Assembly: GCA_036852015.1 (NCBI GenBank)
Contig: JAANDG010000088.1
Coordinates: 248,001 to 312,000 of the forward strand
Source of the DNA: Pelodera strongyloides
Taxonomy: Eukaryota > Nematoda > Chromadorea > Rhabditida > Rhabditidae
Reading direction: 5' to 3'
Length of the DNA stretch: 64,000 bases
Shown: positions 1 to 12,600 of the stretch, piece by piece
Layout: every line of letters starts with the position of its first letter
Numbering within the stretch: position 1 is the stretch's first letter
Translations under genes and position numbers: made by a program
The notes under the pieces: model-generated
The model's input: the letters and a program-made list of their open reading frames with translations, nothing else
Database searches by the model: none
Told to the model about the DNA's origin: nothing

Positions 1-357
1 TCTAGACCTTAGGCCGTAAGGTCGACATCCAACTTTCCTGTGTAATAAAAACTGACGTAATCGGCGCTCCACAGGGTAACTATGCACACACTACCGTAGG
101 ATGGTTGTATAACTTTCCTAGTAGGTTCATAATAATATAGTCGTGAAGTGTATGGTGAGATATGTTCAAAGGGAAAGTTATAGTTTATTATAATAACCAG
201 ACAGAGTAATAAATGGATACATAAGCCGACACATTGTTATCAGTCCTTAAAGTTGATAAATGAACATTATATAAAGTAAAATACTAAAATGGAGGGAGTC
301 GCGGAGCGGTTGTGAGTACTTGTGAGCTTCGGAGTATTACAGTTGCTCCTCTTGGAA

Positions 358-836
358 CTAAGCTTTGACTATTATAAGTTGTAGAATAACCCACTGATAG
401 TCGATCCACTTTCTGAAGCGGTCCTCAAACTTGGTGACGCAGCGGTCGATGTGTAGCCAGGGATGCTGAATTGGTTATTTATTGATTGTATTAGTTGGTT
501 GTATGAAAGTTCGTTTCTAACGCACTCGACGCGGGTACGAATCTGGCCCGTGACAACTTTGAAACCGCCACCCTGCGAGGGAACCATGGGAGATCCCTCC
601 TGGCCCTAGCCCGAAGATTTCGAGCAATTTGTCATCTGGAACTCGTCGCCTACTGCTTAGGACCTCTGCGGAACAAGCTATAAGGAAAATCTGAAACTGT
701 ATTGTACGACCCAATAAAGATGCACGCTCTTGTAGCGTAAGAGATTTATTTATTTTTTAGAAAAAGTCATTCGATACCTCGTTCTGACTCTAATATTATG
801 AACCAGCTTTGGATCGACCAGCGCCTTCCAAACAGC
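358..836 (-). CDS. Possible 3' exons of an unidentified gene
   Basis: Three short open segments on the minus strand have plausible splice borders. A terminal segment at 358-465 follows an AATTCAG acceptor, encodes 35 residues beginning HPWLHIDRC and ends in TAG. A segment at 522-572 (GGGFKVVTGQIRTRVEC) joins it in phase at a GTTAGA donor. A segment at 778-836 (starting AVWKALVDPKLV) has a GTATCG donor. The last one does not join the others cleanly in frame, so an exon is missing from my model or the locus is decayed. I do not recognise the product. The residue mix, rich in R, K, D and E with few repeats, looks like real protein. It could be a conserved gene's C-terminus or a pseudogene. Confidence 0.3.
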
Positions 837-1161
837 CTGAATTTAGGGATACAATATTAAAAATTTACATGTCGCAACCGTTTTTAGTTTTTACCAACTC
901 TCACATTTCTCACATTTTTGAATGCAGGTGCAGGCTACTGACAATACACATATGCGCATGTGACATCTCTGTTTTAGTGCGTCTGCTTAACAGAACTATG
1001 TCATGGATTTGAGATTTTAATAAGAAAATTTAATACGTAATAAAAAAACCTTTCTATTGTTCTCATCCGAAGTGGCCAGCTTCGCTTGCGCTATGAACTT
1101 TTGTTTTCTCGCGTACTTGGTCAGGTCCAGAAGCCGTATCTCGATCTAATGAGGTTTATAT

Positions 1162-1317
1162 TTAAAGCGAATTACCGGCCGGTTTTTGAAACGTATCGAG
1201 TAAACCATTCTTATGCAGCTTATGCAAAAAAAAATAGAATAAAAAATAGAGCTAAATTCGAACAACTTAGCATAAATACGTAAAAATTTCAAATACCGAC
1301 CGGTATTTCGCTTTATT
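1162..1317. repeat. TTAA palindromic MITE, GCGAAATACCGG family (copy 1)
   Basis: The left end TTAAAGCGAATTACCGGCCG is mirrored by the right end CGGTATTTCGCTTTAT. The centre is AT-rich and includes the family-typical CATAAATACG stretch. Seven further copies are listed separately. The right TTAA is mutated to TTAT. Confidence 0.75.
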
Positions 1318-1927
1318 ACAAGTGAATATTTTTTCTTATGTATAGCGCACTTATTCAGCATCTGTTTGATGAGAAGTGAATTCATCAAAATGATAATTAA
1401 CTTCACATATATTCAAAATTCTATGTTTTTTGCTCACCATTACTCTTACTATTTTCGAATAAAGATGCAAAATACATACGTCATCGTGTGATCGATTGGT
1501 AAAATAAATAAAGAAAATAAATCAATAACACACCTTTTTAGTTTCACCAGGCACCAAGAAATCACTGCACGGCGACACAATGTACCGTGACGGAGTATTG
1601 GAAAGGACACGGAAGACGATACGCTGTTGAGCAACGTTTCTGAATTTAAGCTTTTAAATTTCTGACTTCAAACCTTCTGCTGACACAAAATCTACACCGG
1701 AGGATTGTCAGTCTAACGTTCGCTATATTCGTAACAACTTTAGAAAATTCAAAATTGCGATAGGTTTGGAATATGTCACCGAGCCAAAAAACGCTGTTGT
1801 GTTATGTCATCTGTGGCCATATGCACGAACACCGGGAATATGCTCCCACCACCCAGTGTAAGATGAGATAAAGAGAGGGATCACACGAATCAGAGACAAA
1901 TTCTCCCAACCAGGGAGGCTCCCACTG

Positions 1928-2300
1928 TTGGTGCACACGCCCACTGTTCCTTATGTTATGTCATCGTACATGTATAACCTACTTAATAAGCAACTCCTTT
2001 ATCTGTCCTTCGTTGCCAACGGAAACACTGTCGAATACGATTATACGCTGAAAAAAATTATTTCCATTTTCGCTGATACTAAGGGCGCGCCTCCCGAACG
2101 CGCCTTAAATGTGAAAATCCTCCATTTAGATAATTACATTCACTCTTCCAGCGTCTTAGATTCTGTGACGCGATCAGCCGTCGCCGCACACTCTCCAGAA
2201 AGTGTGCCATATCGTCGCGCGCCCTTTTTAGATGCAAACGTGAACGCGGATCTTTCTGTAGTGATATTAACCCCTATAAGCCCAAGGAACCCGTACAAAG
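1928..2300 (+). CDS. Unidentified open exon with a strong 5' splice donor
   Basis: A plus-strand frame stays open for about 127 codons and runs into AAAG|GTAAGG, an excellent donor. The first ATG in frame is near 1955. The encoded segment includes SIFADTKGAPPERALNVKI and a serine-rich stretch, with no motif I recognise and no membrane segment. No matching downstream exon was found with confidence: the next plus-strand ORF, at 2871-3185, has no clear acceptor in phase. It could be an exon of an unknown gene or the relic of a mobile element. It is compositionally less AT-rich than the surrounding repeats. Confidence 0.3.
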
Positions 2301-2645
2301 GTAAGGAATGAAAACAACAAGGGCTATCAATTAACTAATTATAAAATTAATTTTTTTAATAAAGATAACATACCGGATTAACAGATATGTAATTAACTGA
2401 GGCGCCGGGGCTGGTTGGTTTGCTGATGAAGGGAGGAGTCGGATCCAGTCCGGCTGCAAATACAGTATGAAATAACAGTAATGGATCTTACGGTAAGAGC
2501 GGAACTTAAACTAGGACTACGGTAGCGTACTAACAATAAGCCATTCTAACTTCCGAGTCCCAAACACCGTATTTCATTGAGACGGAAGCTTACGATATCA
2601 AGGCAGGCGCAAACAAGTTGCGCTTCTGGTTTGATCGAAACGGGA

Positions 2646-2770
2646 CTGGACTTTAGGCTTAGGCTTACACGGGCAATGTACACGTTTTAGGATTAGGCTC
2701 ACTTCTAATCGAGACTAGACGTAAACTAGAGTTTGCATAAACCTTACGCTTACGATTAGACTTACACTGC
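2646..2770. repeat. Degenerate interstitial telomere-like tract
   Basis: TTTAGGCTTAGGCTTA at about 2652-2667 gives two units of the nematode telomere repeat. It is followed for about 100 bp by diverged units (TTAGGATTAGGC, TTACGCTTACG). Confidence 0.5.
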
Positions 2771-2870
2771 GAAACCTTGGGCGCGGCTGTCTGTGCATGT
2801 ACAGTCTCCTGCGACATTTGATCTAAAGTATAATGTTTGTTATTCGTTTCACCTTTGATATGAAAAAAAA

Positions 2871-3185
2871 TTGATAAAAAATTCGGACAATCAAAAAATT
2901 CACTGCACGAGCGCCAACGCCACGGCAAACCTGTGGCGCATCTATCGCGCACAAAGAAGGTGCGCAGGCACTCTTTTGCGCGGAGTTTCATTGCTGAACA
3001 AAGATAGAGTGCGGGAATTACTGTTCTCGAGCGACGTCTTTAAAAAAAAACATCAAACCCACCGTTTAATCCTAATTAGCAAGTTTACCGGTAAAGAAGT
3101 GAAGACGTTAAAAATTACCCAATCCCTCAAATCACTGAACTTTTATCTTCAGCTGATTTGCATAAACCGCTCAGCAAACTTTTAA
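2871..3185 (+). CDS. Unidentified 104-codon ORF
   Basis: An uninterrupted basic frame (pI high, many K, R, L), with segments such as ANATANLWRIYRAQRR and VFKKKHQTHRLILISKFTG. No recognisable domain, no good acceptor at its start and no donor before its stop. It lies 570 bp after the open exon ending at 2300 and might belong to the same unknown gene or mobile-element relic. In an AT-rich genome an ORF of this length can occur by chance, so the call is weak. Confidence 0.2.
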   Translation: MIKNSDNQKIHCTSANATANLWRIYRAQRRCAGTLLRGVSLLNKDRVRELLFSSDVFKKKHQTHRLILISKFTGKEVKTLKITQSLKSLNFYLQLICINRSANF

Positions 3186-4706
3186 AATGTATAATTGCGC
3201 GGCAACGTTTTATATGTGAAAGCACACTGTAGTGTTATAAATTGCTATTGTGACCAGATAACAGTTTACTGTGTTTGACGTCTTTCATATTACCATACAT
3301 AAGTTCAGAAGAGCTCATCAGCTCCACTCCTGTATACAAATATATATCTTGCTAAAACACAGTGCTGGTAGCGCAGTGCTATCTCTCTAACAGCGCTCTC
3401 TAGCAGCGCGTGCTTCACATAGATTCGGATCAACCCCTGAAAAGTCGAAAAATCGCGACAATAAGTGACGCTTACAGAAACCGCTAAACAGTCAACTTTC
3501 ATACTAAACCCGACCCTTCTCTGAAGAAGAAACAACAAAAAAAAACATGTATTAGTAAAGCATGCAAACCTGTAAAATGATTAAGGAGTGATAAAACAAT
3601 CAGGAGATAAAGCAATAAAAGGTAGAATACATACTGAGAATAAGCTATACTACCAACAACAAAAGGCGCACGTACTACACTAAGGACCTACGGAGTGCAC
3701 AAACTCTACTATGATATATACTCTAAATGTACGTCAATAATATGTATACAAAGGTGATATATCTACAAATCTAGAAATGAGGACAACTCAATCAAAGTAA
3801 CAAAAGTAGTCTATTACACTAATGGCTACAATAGCACGCTAATTTTTTTTTCAAATAATGTCACGAAATAATTGGTATCCATATAAAAATAAGCGTACAA
3901 AGTGAGGTAACAATATGGTGTATCACAGTAATAAGCCTAAGCCTAAGCCAAGTAAAGACAACCGAGATCAATAGAGGTAATAAGGCATTACTGTATTACT
4001 ACTATTATTAAAGCATATCACCAAATTGAAGCCCTACCAAAGTTTCAAAAACTAGAAAAAAAGAATAAGCACCTGTAAGGAAGGAATGTACAAACGCAAA
4101 TAAGCCATATAATATAACTATATACATTGCAAAAACATAAACTATGTGAAAAGTGAAAGTCAACAAAAAAACAGTGTAAACTTGGAAAATTAAAGCATCT
4201 ATCTATCATACAACCTACAAATCAAAAACACCACCTTATTATATTGCCTCAGGGGCAACTGCTTACAACCGTATTTCATAAACTACAGAATATTACCGTA
4301 CATAAGAACTACAAGCCATTTTCATAAATCACCACCGTACACCCCAACATATCACCCCAACGTATTCACCCCAACGTATTCACCACTCAAGGGTAAACAT
4401 TTCTCTAGAGACAAAACATTTGGAACGCATTTTTCGGGAAGGAGAGTGAGTGGTGAATGCAAATTTTGTGACAAAATCTCGCTTTCTAGGTAAATTTTCT
4501 CCGAGAGACAGTTTTCTCCAGGGGTAAACGGAGTGGTGAATACGGCCTCAGGTGTCAAGGAGAACGTTTCCTGAAAAATATACACCACTCAACATCTCAG
4601 CTCATTTGTTCCGGATGAAAGACGCAAGTGTCGAAATACGCATCATCGTGCATGCCAACCATGTGCACACGTCCACCATTCGTGCGGGCCTAGAAACACC
4701 TGACCG
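3186..4706. other. AT-rich intergenic DNA
   Basis: No credible coding sequence. It holds a short TTAGGC-type repeat at about 3932-3949 and an inverted-repeat segment at about 4372-4551 ending GAATACGGCCTCAGG, related to the 'gaggccgtattcacc' MITEs at 15022 and 48876. Confidence 0.5.
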
Positions 4707-5706
4707 TTAAAGGGTCAGGCCCATTTCAAATGACCCCTATTTTTGATGACTCCATCGGATTCTCCGTTTCACATATAGTAGGCTGAATTTTTTTCTAATT
4801 TTCAAACGCAAAATTCACACACTATTCGGCAATTTACCGTGGTGGGCAGTCATACCCAACTATTTATCGCAGTTGTCATGCCCCTTCGCGCTAATTGGCC
4901 AATATCGCAATTGCCACGCCCAATAGAGCATATTGCCCAATTAGCGCGAATGGGCGTGACAACTGCGATAAATAGTTGGGTATGACTGGCAACTACGTTC
5001 CTGGGTGCGCAGCGCACCGCGCACCCAGCCGCGTAAATTGGAGTGCACGCGTAGCCAGCCGCGCAAATTCAAGTGCACGCGTAGCCAGCCGCGTACCGCG
5101 CAGAGGGGCCCCGGCCAGCCGCGTAGTTTGCAAACTACGCGGCTGGGTGCGCGGTGCCTCGGGGGCTCTGGTCCTCAACCGCGCAGCGCACCCCCAGACA
5201 ACCGCGCAGGGGGCCCCCAGCCAACCGCGCACCCAGCCGCGCAATTTCGACTATATCGCTGTCACCACACAATGTTTGTTTTCTATTATCAGACATGCGC
5301 TTTATAGCCGAGTGGTCTAAGGCGCTGGCTCCAGAACATAATTAGTGAATTTCGTAGGTTCGATTCCTACTCGGTGCACTTGTTTTGCGGATGTGGTCTG
5401 TCTTTTTATTTTTTTGCCTTGGAGGGCTAACCGCGCAGGGGGGCACCGGCCAACCGCGCAGGGGGGCACCAGCCAGCCGCGTAGGGGGGCACCGGCCAGC
5501 CGCGTAGGGGGGCAAAAAGAAGGGGCGAGCGCCCCTGGCTGGGGGTGCGCTGCGCGGTTGGAGACCAGAGAATGGTAAAGTGCTGAATACTGCGTGAATT
5601 TTGCGACTGAAAATGAGAAAAATATCGTATCCTACTATATATGACATGAAGAATCAGATGGAATCATCAAAAATAGGGGTCATTTGAAATGGGCCTGACC
5701 CTTTAA
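4707..5706. mobile_element. Large TTAA-bounded palindromic element with tRNA-like core
   Basis: The ends are TTAAAGGGTCAGGCCCATTT and its reverse complement, and the outer arms continue inverted for about 100 bp (ATGACCCCTATTTTTGATGA). Inside are a second palindrome at about 4857-4982 and GC-rich arrays of a GCCAGCCGCG motif in both orientations at 5000-5260 and 5425-5560. A tRNA-Leu-like segment sits between the two GC-rich arrays. A short 346 bp copy with the same ends is at 57459-57804, so the middle of this copy looks like later cargo. TTAA at both ends suggests a TTAA target duplication (piggyBac-like), but no transposase is present. Confidence 0.75.
5298..5378 (+). pseudogene. tRNA-Leu(CAG)-like pseudogene / SINE-like head
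   Basis: An A-box-like GAGTGGTCTAAGGCGC and a perfect B-box GGTTCGATTCC lie at tRNA spacing. The D stem GCC/GGC and T stem GTAGG/CCTAC pair. The anticodon loop position reads TCCAGAA (CAG, Leu). The acceptor arms and the 3' side of the anticodon stem do not pair, so a functional tRNA is unlikely. A T-rich run (TTTTTATTTTTTT) at about 5403 would act as a Pol III terminator. The surrounding GC-rich repeats on both sides suggest a tRNA-derived SINE caught inside the large palindrome. Confidence 0.6.
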
Positions 5707-6766
5707 AGCGGTATTGTACCTCCTTTTTCGTCACATGCCTCCTGTCTAACACTTTTCACACTCTACCCACCCAACTCTCGCCAATCTCTTGTTCTTTTCT
5801 GGCCGGGAATTTAAATCCTTGTAGTGCCATGGGAAGGCAAAAAGCGGGTTGAGGGCACAGAAATTGAGTTCTCCATACAAAACAGGAACTTTTGTTTCTT
5901 CTTGTGGCGGATGTGTTTATTTACTAGTTTTTCCATTGTTTTTCTCTTTTTTCAAACTATTACTGGTAAAAAAACTCAAAACAAGGTACAATACCGATTT
6001 AGGAGAAACACGAAAGATGAACGTATCCATTTATTATACACCACCAGACGGATATCGCCGCCTGAGGCGACATCAAATCCTACGATAGTTCGAAGTGCGC
6101 ATATTTATATGAAACGCCTGAAGCGTATATTCCAATGTTTATGTCAATAGATCCTAGTGTGCTTATTCTGGAAAGACGCGAGCAGTTGCCTACTTATACC
6201 AAATGTCTGAAACGTAGAAAAAAATCGTTGTGAGTTGTGATCGTAATCACAAATAAAATCACCCGACTTCAAACTCTTCGCCTTTATATAAAAAGTTACG
6301 TGAGATCTAACATAAATACTAATTATTCGTGAGGTACGGAATAGACGGAAAGACGGAAAATGAAAGACGGAAAAACTCTACTATCAGAGACGCAATAAAA
6401 ACAACCTTTGATAAAAAAAACTAAATAACCAAACCCACATAAGAAAGTGCGGCCTGCTTGAAATTGTCCATGATCGCCGTTTTCAACGCCGGTTGCACAT
6501 CTCCATCCTTCAGTAAACTTTGCAACGGTGATTCCTGCAACAAGACGAGAATCGAGAATAATTTTGAGTTCCAATAATGTTGTACGCCTCTAGCGTGTTA
6601 GTGTGCACTTCCGTACTGACAACTGGGCAACTCAATACAGTATTCTAAGTGTATACAGTGTAAGTATACGCATACTCGAAGTGTAAGTATATTCTAAGTG
6701 TACAGTAGTCTAAGTGTATGGCTGGCATCAAAGGAAAACTGATAGTTACCAACATGGGAAATGAAA

Positions 6767-6921
6767 AACCCCGATATGTGCCCGATTATCGCAAAAATAA
6801 CCCCGATATGTGCCCGATCAAGTCCCTCAAATAATCGGGCACGGGTCGGGCACATATCGGGGTTTTTCAAGAATAGCCCGGCATATATCGGGAACTGATC
6901 GGGCACATATCGGGGTTTTTT
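6767..6921. repeat. Palindromic repeat, ATCGGGCACATATCGGGG family (copy 1)
   Basis: Several direct and inverted copies of CCCGATATGTGCCCGAT lie within 155 bp. The same units recur at 8109-8282 and, diverged, at 40586-40682. Confidence 0.7.
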
Positions 6922-8108
6922 ATGCCACATCTGCTACCAATATTGTTGCAATTACGGTACTGACAGCAATTAAAAGAATACAATTAACGGCTCCTCCCAC
7001 TCCAAATAAAGTTGCAACTACGGTACGAAAAAGCAAGTAAACGGAAACCACCATAAACACGTTTGTGTACAAAAAACATTTATAGAACTGGAAAACGAAC
7101 AATGTGGTGCAGTATTGATTAAAGCAAATAAGAAATAAGCGGAGGGAAAACAAACAAAACAATTTAAGGCTGTAATCAACTAAATTGGAGATTTACAAAG
7201 TCCTGTTTAAGCCAGTGCACAGTTTCTTTAATTGTAAGAATAAGGTTCGCGAAAGTAGCGAATTTAGGGCTCCAAGCGTATGTGTTCAATGCATTAATCA
7301 TTAAAAAGCGGGAATAATCAGAACTAAAATAACTAAACAGAGGAACAGGAAATCTTTGATTTCGAAATTCTATATTAACGCTACAACAAGAAACAAATGA
7401 AGGCATTCATAAATAAAGAACACTAACAGGGGAGCTATTAAAATAGGGAAAACCACCACTATCCATTATGCTTCCAAAGTGGTTTCTTTCACGCGCGGCT
7501 GCTTCGAATGATTCAGTCGTCCTGATATCATATCCAAATTGTGTGGGAGATCATTTCGAGTTAACTGTGCCCTGAAATAGTAGCAATAAATATGATAAGG
7601 TACAAACCACTACTCCAGTAGCAATCCCTGAAACGCTACACATACGCTACCATCTATAGTCAAACCTCGCAAGTAAATGATATGAACACATACCTCCATC
7701 AAGAAACGAAGCTTGAATGTGGCAGACTTCCCAATCCGGCATAAATTCCACTGGCTCGATTCCCATACTTCCGGGTAACAATGAAGCCTGGAAACCGGCA
7801 GCGATTAGAGAGTACACAGATACGCGATACAAATAGTAATACAGAATATAGAGTGGAAGTTAACATATTGAAGAAGATGTATTTTTTGCAGTTCACGACA
7901 TACTTTCCTATTCACAACGTCAAACGTAGACGGCAATGCAACAAACATGTTAGCGGAAACAATAATAGAACGTTCAAAGCTGCATAATGTATTAATATAT
8001 CGAAACAAACAAAACATAACAGAGTTCGCGGACTTGGGAAAATTTTCGAAATTCAAATCGCGAGGACACGTGCTTGTTGCGTTGCGGTCCCAAACACGTG
8101 GACGGTTT
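6922..8108. other. Repeat-flanked intergenic DNA
   Basis: No convincing gene. Only short overlapping AT-rich ORFs without splice context are present. The stretch lies between the first two copies of the ATCGGGCACATATC repeat. Confidence 0.4.
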
Positions 8109-8282
8109 GATCTGGCACATTTCGGGACATGATCGGGCATATATCGGGGTTTTTCAAATAATCGGGCACATTTCAGGCCTTGTTCCCGAAATGTGCCGGA
8201 TTATTGGTGATCGGGCACATATCGGGAACTGATCTGGAACATATCGGGGTTTTTTGCAATAATCGGGCACATATCGGGGTTT
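8109..8282. repeat. Palindromic repeat, ATCGGGCACATATCGGGG family (copy 2)
   Basis: At least five units of the ATCGGGCACATATCGGGG type in mixed orientation, ending CATATCGGGGTTTTCAC. Same family as 6767-6921. Confidence 0.7.
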
Positions 8283-9029
8283 TCACTTTCCTGTGAAGCT
8301 TTCCACAACAAACGCTCACACAAACCTACAAACTACATAGCGCCTCCGGGAATCTACAGGGACCGGTTCTTTCAGACAAACGGGACGCGCGCAGAATTCA
8401 GATTTCAGATCTCTGGAAGATGGATCTACCTTCTCCTCTACCACAGAAACCTTACCTGTACATGTTCCCTTCCACTACTCTCTTCTTCCCCAACATCCAA
8501 AGAAACCTCGGATTCCGTTACATCTCCAACTAGTGCCACAGCTGTAAATTATATTATAACCAGTCGGCTCACGCCGCCTGAGGCGACTTACATGGAAATA
8601 TGATTGGTTTAGCATGGGCATACTTATTTACAAAGTTTGAAATTTCTAATTGTAAGAGGCGGGATGGGTCCAGTTGTTCATCTAGAAATATGTTTCTAAG
8701 ATCACATGTATATTTGGTTGATATGCTCACACGAACGAGATCGAGCTGATCGCTTCAAAAATCTGAACTATTACCACAACTCCAAAAAATAAAAGTATCA
8801 GAGCTAACACTGGGAAGTTTTCAATGCAACGGCGGTTGGAGACAAACTTGACAAACAAACTTGACAAACTCACTAAAGTGCTGCTCTGTCAGAATTCCTT
8901 CCTCCTGCACAGGATCTCCATATCGTTCAACCGCCTCCACCTATAGAACAAAGGGATCAACTACAAACATTATGTATAACTCCACAAAACCTCACTGGAA
9001 AGATCAAGGATGGACTGTATCTGAAGTCT

Positions 9030-9040
9030 CCCCCCCCCCC
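9030..9040 (-). repeat. Poly-G/poly-C tract (11 bp)
   Basis: Eleven consecutive C on the plus strand (G on the minus strand). Confidence 0.9.
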
Positions 9041-9423
9041 GCGGATTGAAGAAGCATGACGCTAGAAACCTTCCGCACTTGTCCCATATACTTGATTGAT
9101 GTTGTGTCTGATTGACTGTATGTGTGAATAAAGTAGTTATATATAGTACTTGCGCAGTCTGCGTTGGAAAGATTAATGCATAAGCTACAGTAAGAACCCA
9201 TAAACCATTTTACGCAGAGCCGCAGGTAACTAAGCAGAGAAAGCGCTTCGATACACACGTCATACATCTGTTCAATGCGCATTACCCCTTCCGCCTGTCC
9301 GCGCGTCATCAATACCTTACCTTAGATACCTTAGGTACGGTATTGCTGGTAAAGTGCTGGCAATACTTAAGCACATATTCCCTTTCTCCCGCTATCGCTA
9401 TCATTCTGCTTTCCTATACGTCT

Positions 9424-9577
9424 TATTAGCCCGTATTCTCGGGTCGACCGAACTGTTCCGTTGGGGAACTCATTCGTATGCAATTTTTTCCTCCAGGTAG
9501 TCTAGATAGTCGAGAAATTTGCATACAAATGAGTTCCCCAACGGAACATTTCCGTCGTCCCGAGAATACGGGCTAAT
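9424..9577. repeat. Palindromic MITE-like element, single copy in window
   Basis: The arms ATTAGCCCGTATTCTCGGG and its reverse complement flank a second inverted pair (GTTCCGTTGGGGAACTCATT and its complement). The stem is about 65 bp per side with few mismatches. It lies in the 3' region of the gene ending near 9.6 kb. Confidence 0.8.
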
Positions 9578-9604
9578 CTCTCAAACCTCTCTCCCTCTAC
9601 TTAC

Positions 9605-12600
9605 CGTATACTCAAATAGCTCCTCCTCATCATCATCATTATCCCAGTTTAATTGAAGACTGGCATTTGATACGTGCAATTCACAGTTCGACTCGTCTAC
9701 AGAACCTGAATATAAAAATACTAACACTAAAATGTGTACATTAAAAAAAAATTAAGATTTCACAACGCAAAAACATTGGATTGGCTCATCTTTCCCACAG
9801 TTCCAAATTTACTAATGAACACTAAGAAGTAAGATGGAAACCCCGATCGCTAGACCCCCGCAGCAAACTTCACATGTTTCACCTCGTCTATATGAAAACA
9901 AGCAAAGTCTAGAGAACACTCTTGTGTTCTTCTGTGAGACGCCGAAATTGCAATACTCGAGTCGAAACCACAACGTACTACCCTAATCGAACTTTATTTA
10001 TTTATTTAATTAGTTATTAAATAACATGTCATCAAAGAGGTCATCAAATAATATGTTGAAGATTTTGTAAGTAATTCGTTTTTGAATTGAGCTATCTATG
10101 AACCGTCAAGGAGCAAATTCCCCATGGTTCACCATCACTACATGAATGCTTGTGCAGAATAAGTCTTCAGTGAGAAAAAACGTGTAATTTTACAATTCTA
10201 CGCCCCAATTATCAACTCAAAGCTTCAGTTACCTGAACTAAAAGTAGTTCCTTGGTCCGAGATGCTAACCGATGCTGTGTAAATTCGTCCACTCTCTCCT
10301 TCAGTTTCCAAATTACAAATCTACAAATAGGGTAACAAGTACAAAATGATAAACAACGGGATAACTGTTAAGGGAAGGCACAGTAACAAAGCCAATGATG
10401 TGGCCACCACTGTCGTCGTTTTCATTATCTTTGGACAAAACACATCACATCGTAAGTTTAAAAGAGCGTAATTTCTTAAAAAAATTGCACAATTACCTAT
10501 ATTCCTTTCCTAGATCTTAAAAACTACAGTACCTCTATTTCAGCATACCCACACGCGGGGGACGACGGATCAAGGTCACTCCTGTGACCAGCAGCTTGTT
10601 CATATTCCTCCTAAAGAAGACAACACTACAGTTATGAAAGTGTTCGTGTTCGTGTTCAGAAGCCGTTCCCCTAGAAGGCTAAAAATGTCAAACTCAAAAA
10701 TCAAACCTCCAGATAATCAAACGCATCGTCAATGAAAACCTCATCGTCAAATTCAAAGTCATCCTGAAAGAAAATAAATGTAGAATCACGTTGTTACGGA
10801 ATAAAGCAGTTTACTCAGTGATTTCATGTTTTTCACAATGACAGGCAGACAGACGTACATACAGAGAGGGAGAGAGACCGACAGAGAGAAGGAGAGACAG
10901 AAACATAGATCCAACCTCAGTAGCTTCAACCGCTTCTCTTTGCGCATCTACAGCAACATATATCCTCTCCACAAAATCTTCCGGTACAAGGGTATCCGAA
11001 TCAGAATCCGAACCAACACTACCAACATCTAGCACACCGCTGACCTGAATTATGCATAAATTAGGCATTTCCAATTCGGAATCAGGATACGAACGACATT
11101 ACGATCAGGACCACGTTTTTCTTCCAAAGTAAAAAGAGAACAAGAAAGTTTTCGAGAGACGACTGGAATGTAAAATTTTCATTAAACACAAAAACGACCC
11201 AACGAGTCTACAAATAACTTGCCTGTTCCTGTTCGACGCCGGCGACATCTCCCTTCTCCTTCTCCTCCGTGATGTCAATAAAGAATCCCTGATTAAGTAG
11301 ATAGGCACCATTCCCATCACTTGCAATCATCACATCCTGCTTTTCCGTCCTTTCTCCGGGAAGATCATGCAAATTCTAAAAATACACGCGGCTACAGTAG
11401 TCAAAGTCAAACAGACGATTCACACCTAATGCATCCATTCAGGGTACAAATTCAGTGCGTAAATGGAGGTGGTTGGAGGTGAGTTCTTCGGCTTACAATT
11501 AGTGATAGACCGTTTTAATAAAACATTATGTTTCGGTCAAATATATTAATTTCAGACTGCTTCCGGAGGTGGTTCGTTTCGTGCGTGTTTTCACGCACCA
11601 ACCTGTACCCCTGCATCCAACTAGTAATTCCCCAGCCAGGCGAAATCAGCAATTAGCATAGTGATGATGGGCGAGCTCAAGTCCTTACCAATATCTGCAA
11701 GCTACTCTCTCGTTCCGTCTCCTGCTTCTCTAATCTCGAGTTCAATTTCCATAGATCAAGCTCGGTCGCCATCACCTCAGTTAGTCGGTCTGAGTGCACC
11801 AGATAATCTCGCACCGCTCTTCAATTAGATAATTACTTGCAAACTCTTCCATTACATAATTATAAAATAAATAAATAAAAATACTAAAAACTCCATAGCT
11901 TAGTAGAGATAGACTGAAACTTTTACGTAAACTGAAAATTAAATACTAACGGTATTACGGTATCGACCTAATCAAGTGAGGTAAGCATACTCACCTCCTC
12001 GCCTCAGTGACAGAACAAAATTATCAAACAGAGCATCAAACATAAGACCAAACAACAATAAACACACAATCGATAGTTCTCCAATTCACTATGCCTGGCC
12101 TGAAGGCGTGCGCAAATTCGAGAAGCTAGGGATTCAGTCACGTGTTCATTATCCACAATTTCGCTTTCGTCATCTTGTTCATACCATCGATGAGCCAAAT
12201 TTGAAGATTCCGATTCCGAGAGTCGAGAACTCGCCTGAAACAAAGTACTGTAAATTTTGATAAATTTGGCTCAGCGCTGCCATAAAGTCCCTTGTGTTAT
12301 TTGCATTCACGTTGGCAAAGCAATGTTGTATACATCTACTAGATCCAATTGTACTTCCTCGCATGGTTCTAAGTTCTAACCAACTTTTCGATATGTCAAA
12401 ACTGTTAATCCTAACCATGTAACCATTCCCTTTAAAAAGCCTGTTTTAAACCAGTACAAAGTCTCAGAATACACCAGTTGCAAACCTCATAGCTTTGAGT
12501 AGAGTCACGCAGAGTAGTTCTGTCCTGTGATACCAGAAGACGTGATTTCTGAATTCGCAACACCTTCTGAAGAAACCTCCCCGCGAAGAGGCTCAAAACG

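Noticed and set aside
4976..5578. Arg/Pro/Ala-rich ORFs
   Set aside because: They come from GC-rich repeat arrays inside the palindromic element, open in several frames at once.
6767..8282. Regularly repeated ATCGGGCACATATCGGGG units, considered as a CRISPR-like array
   Set aside because: Units are in both orientations without spacers of constant length, and the host is a eukaryote.
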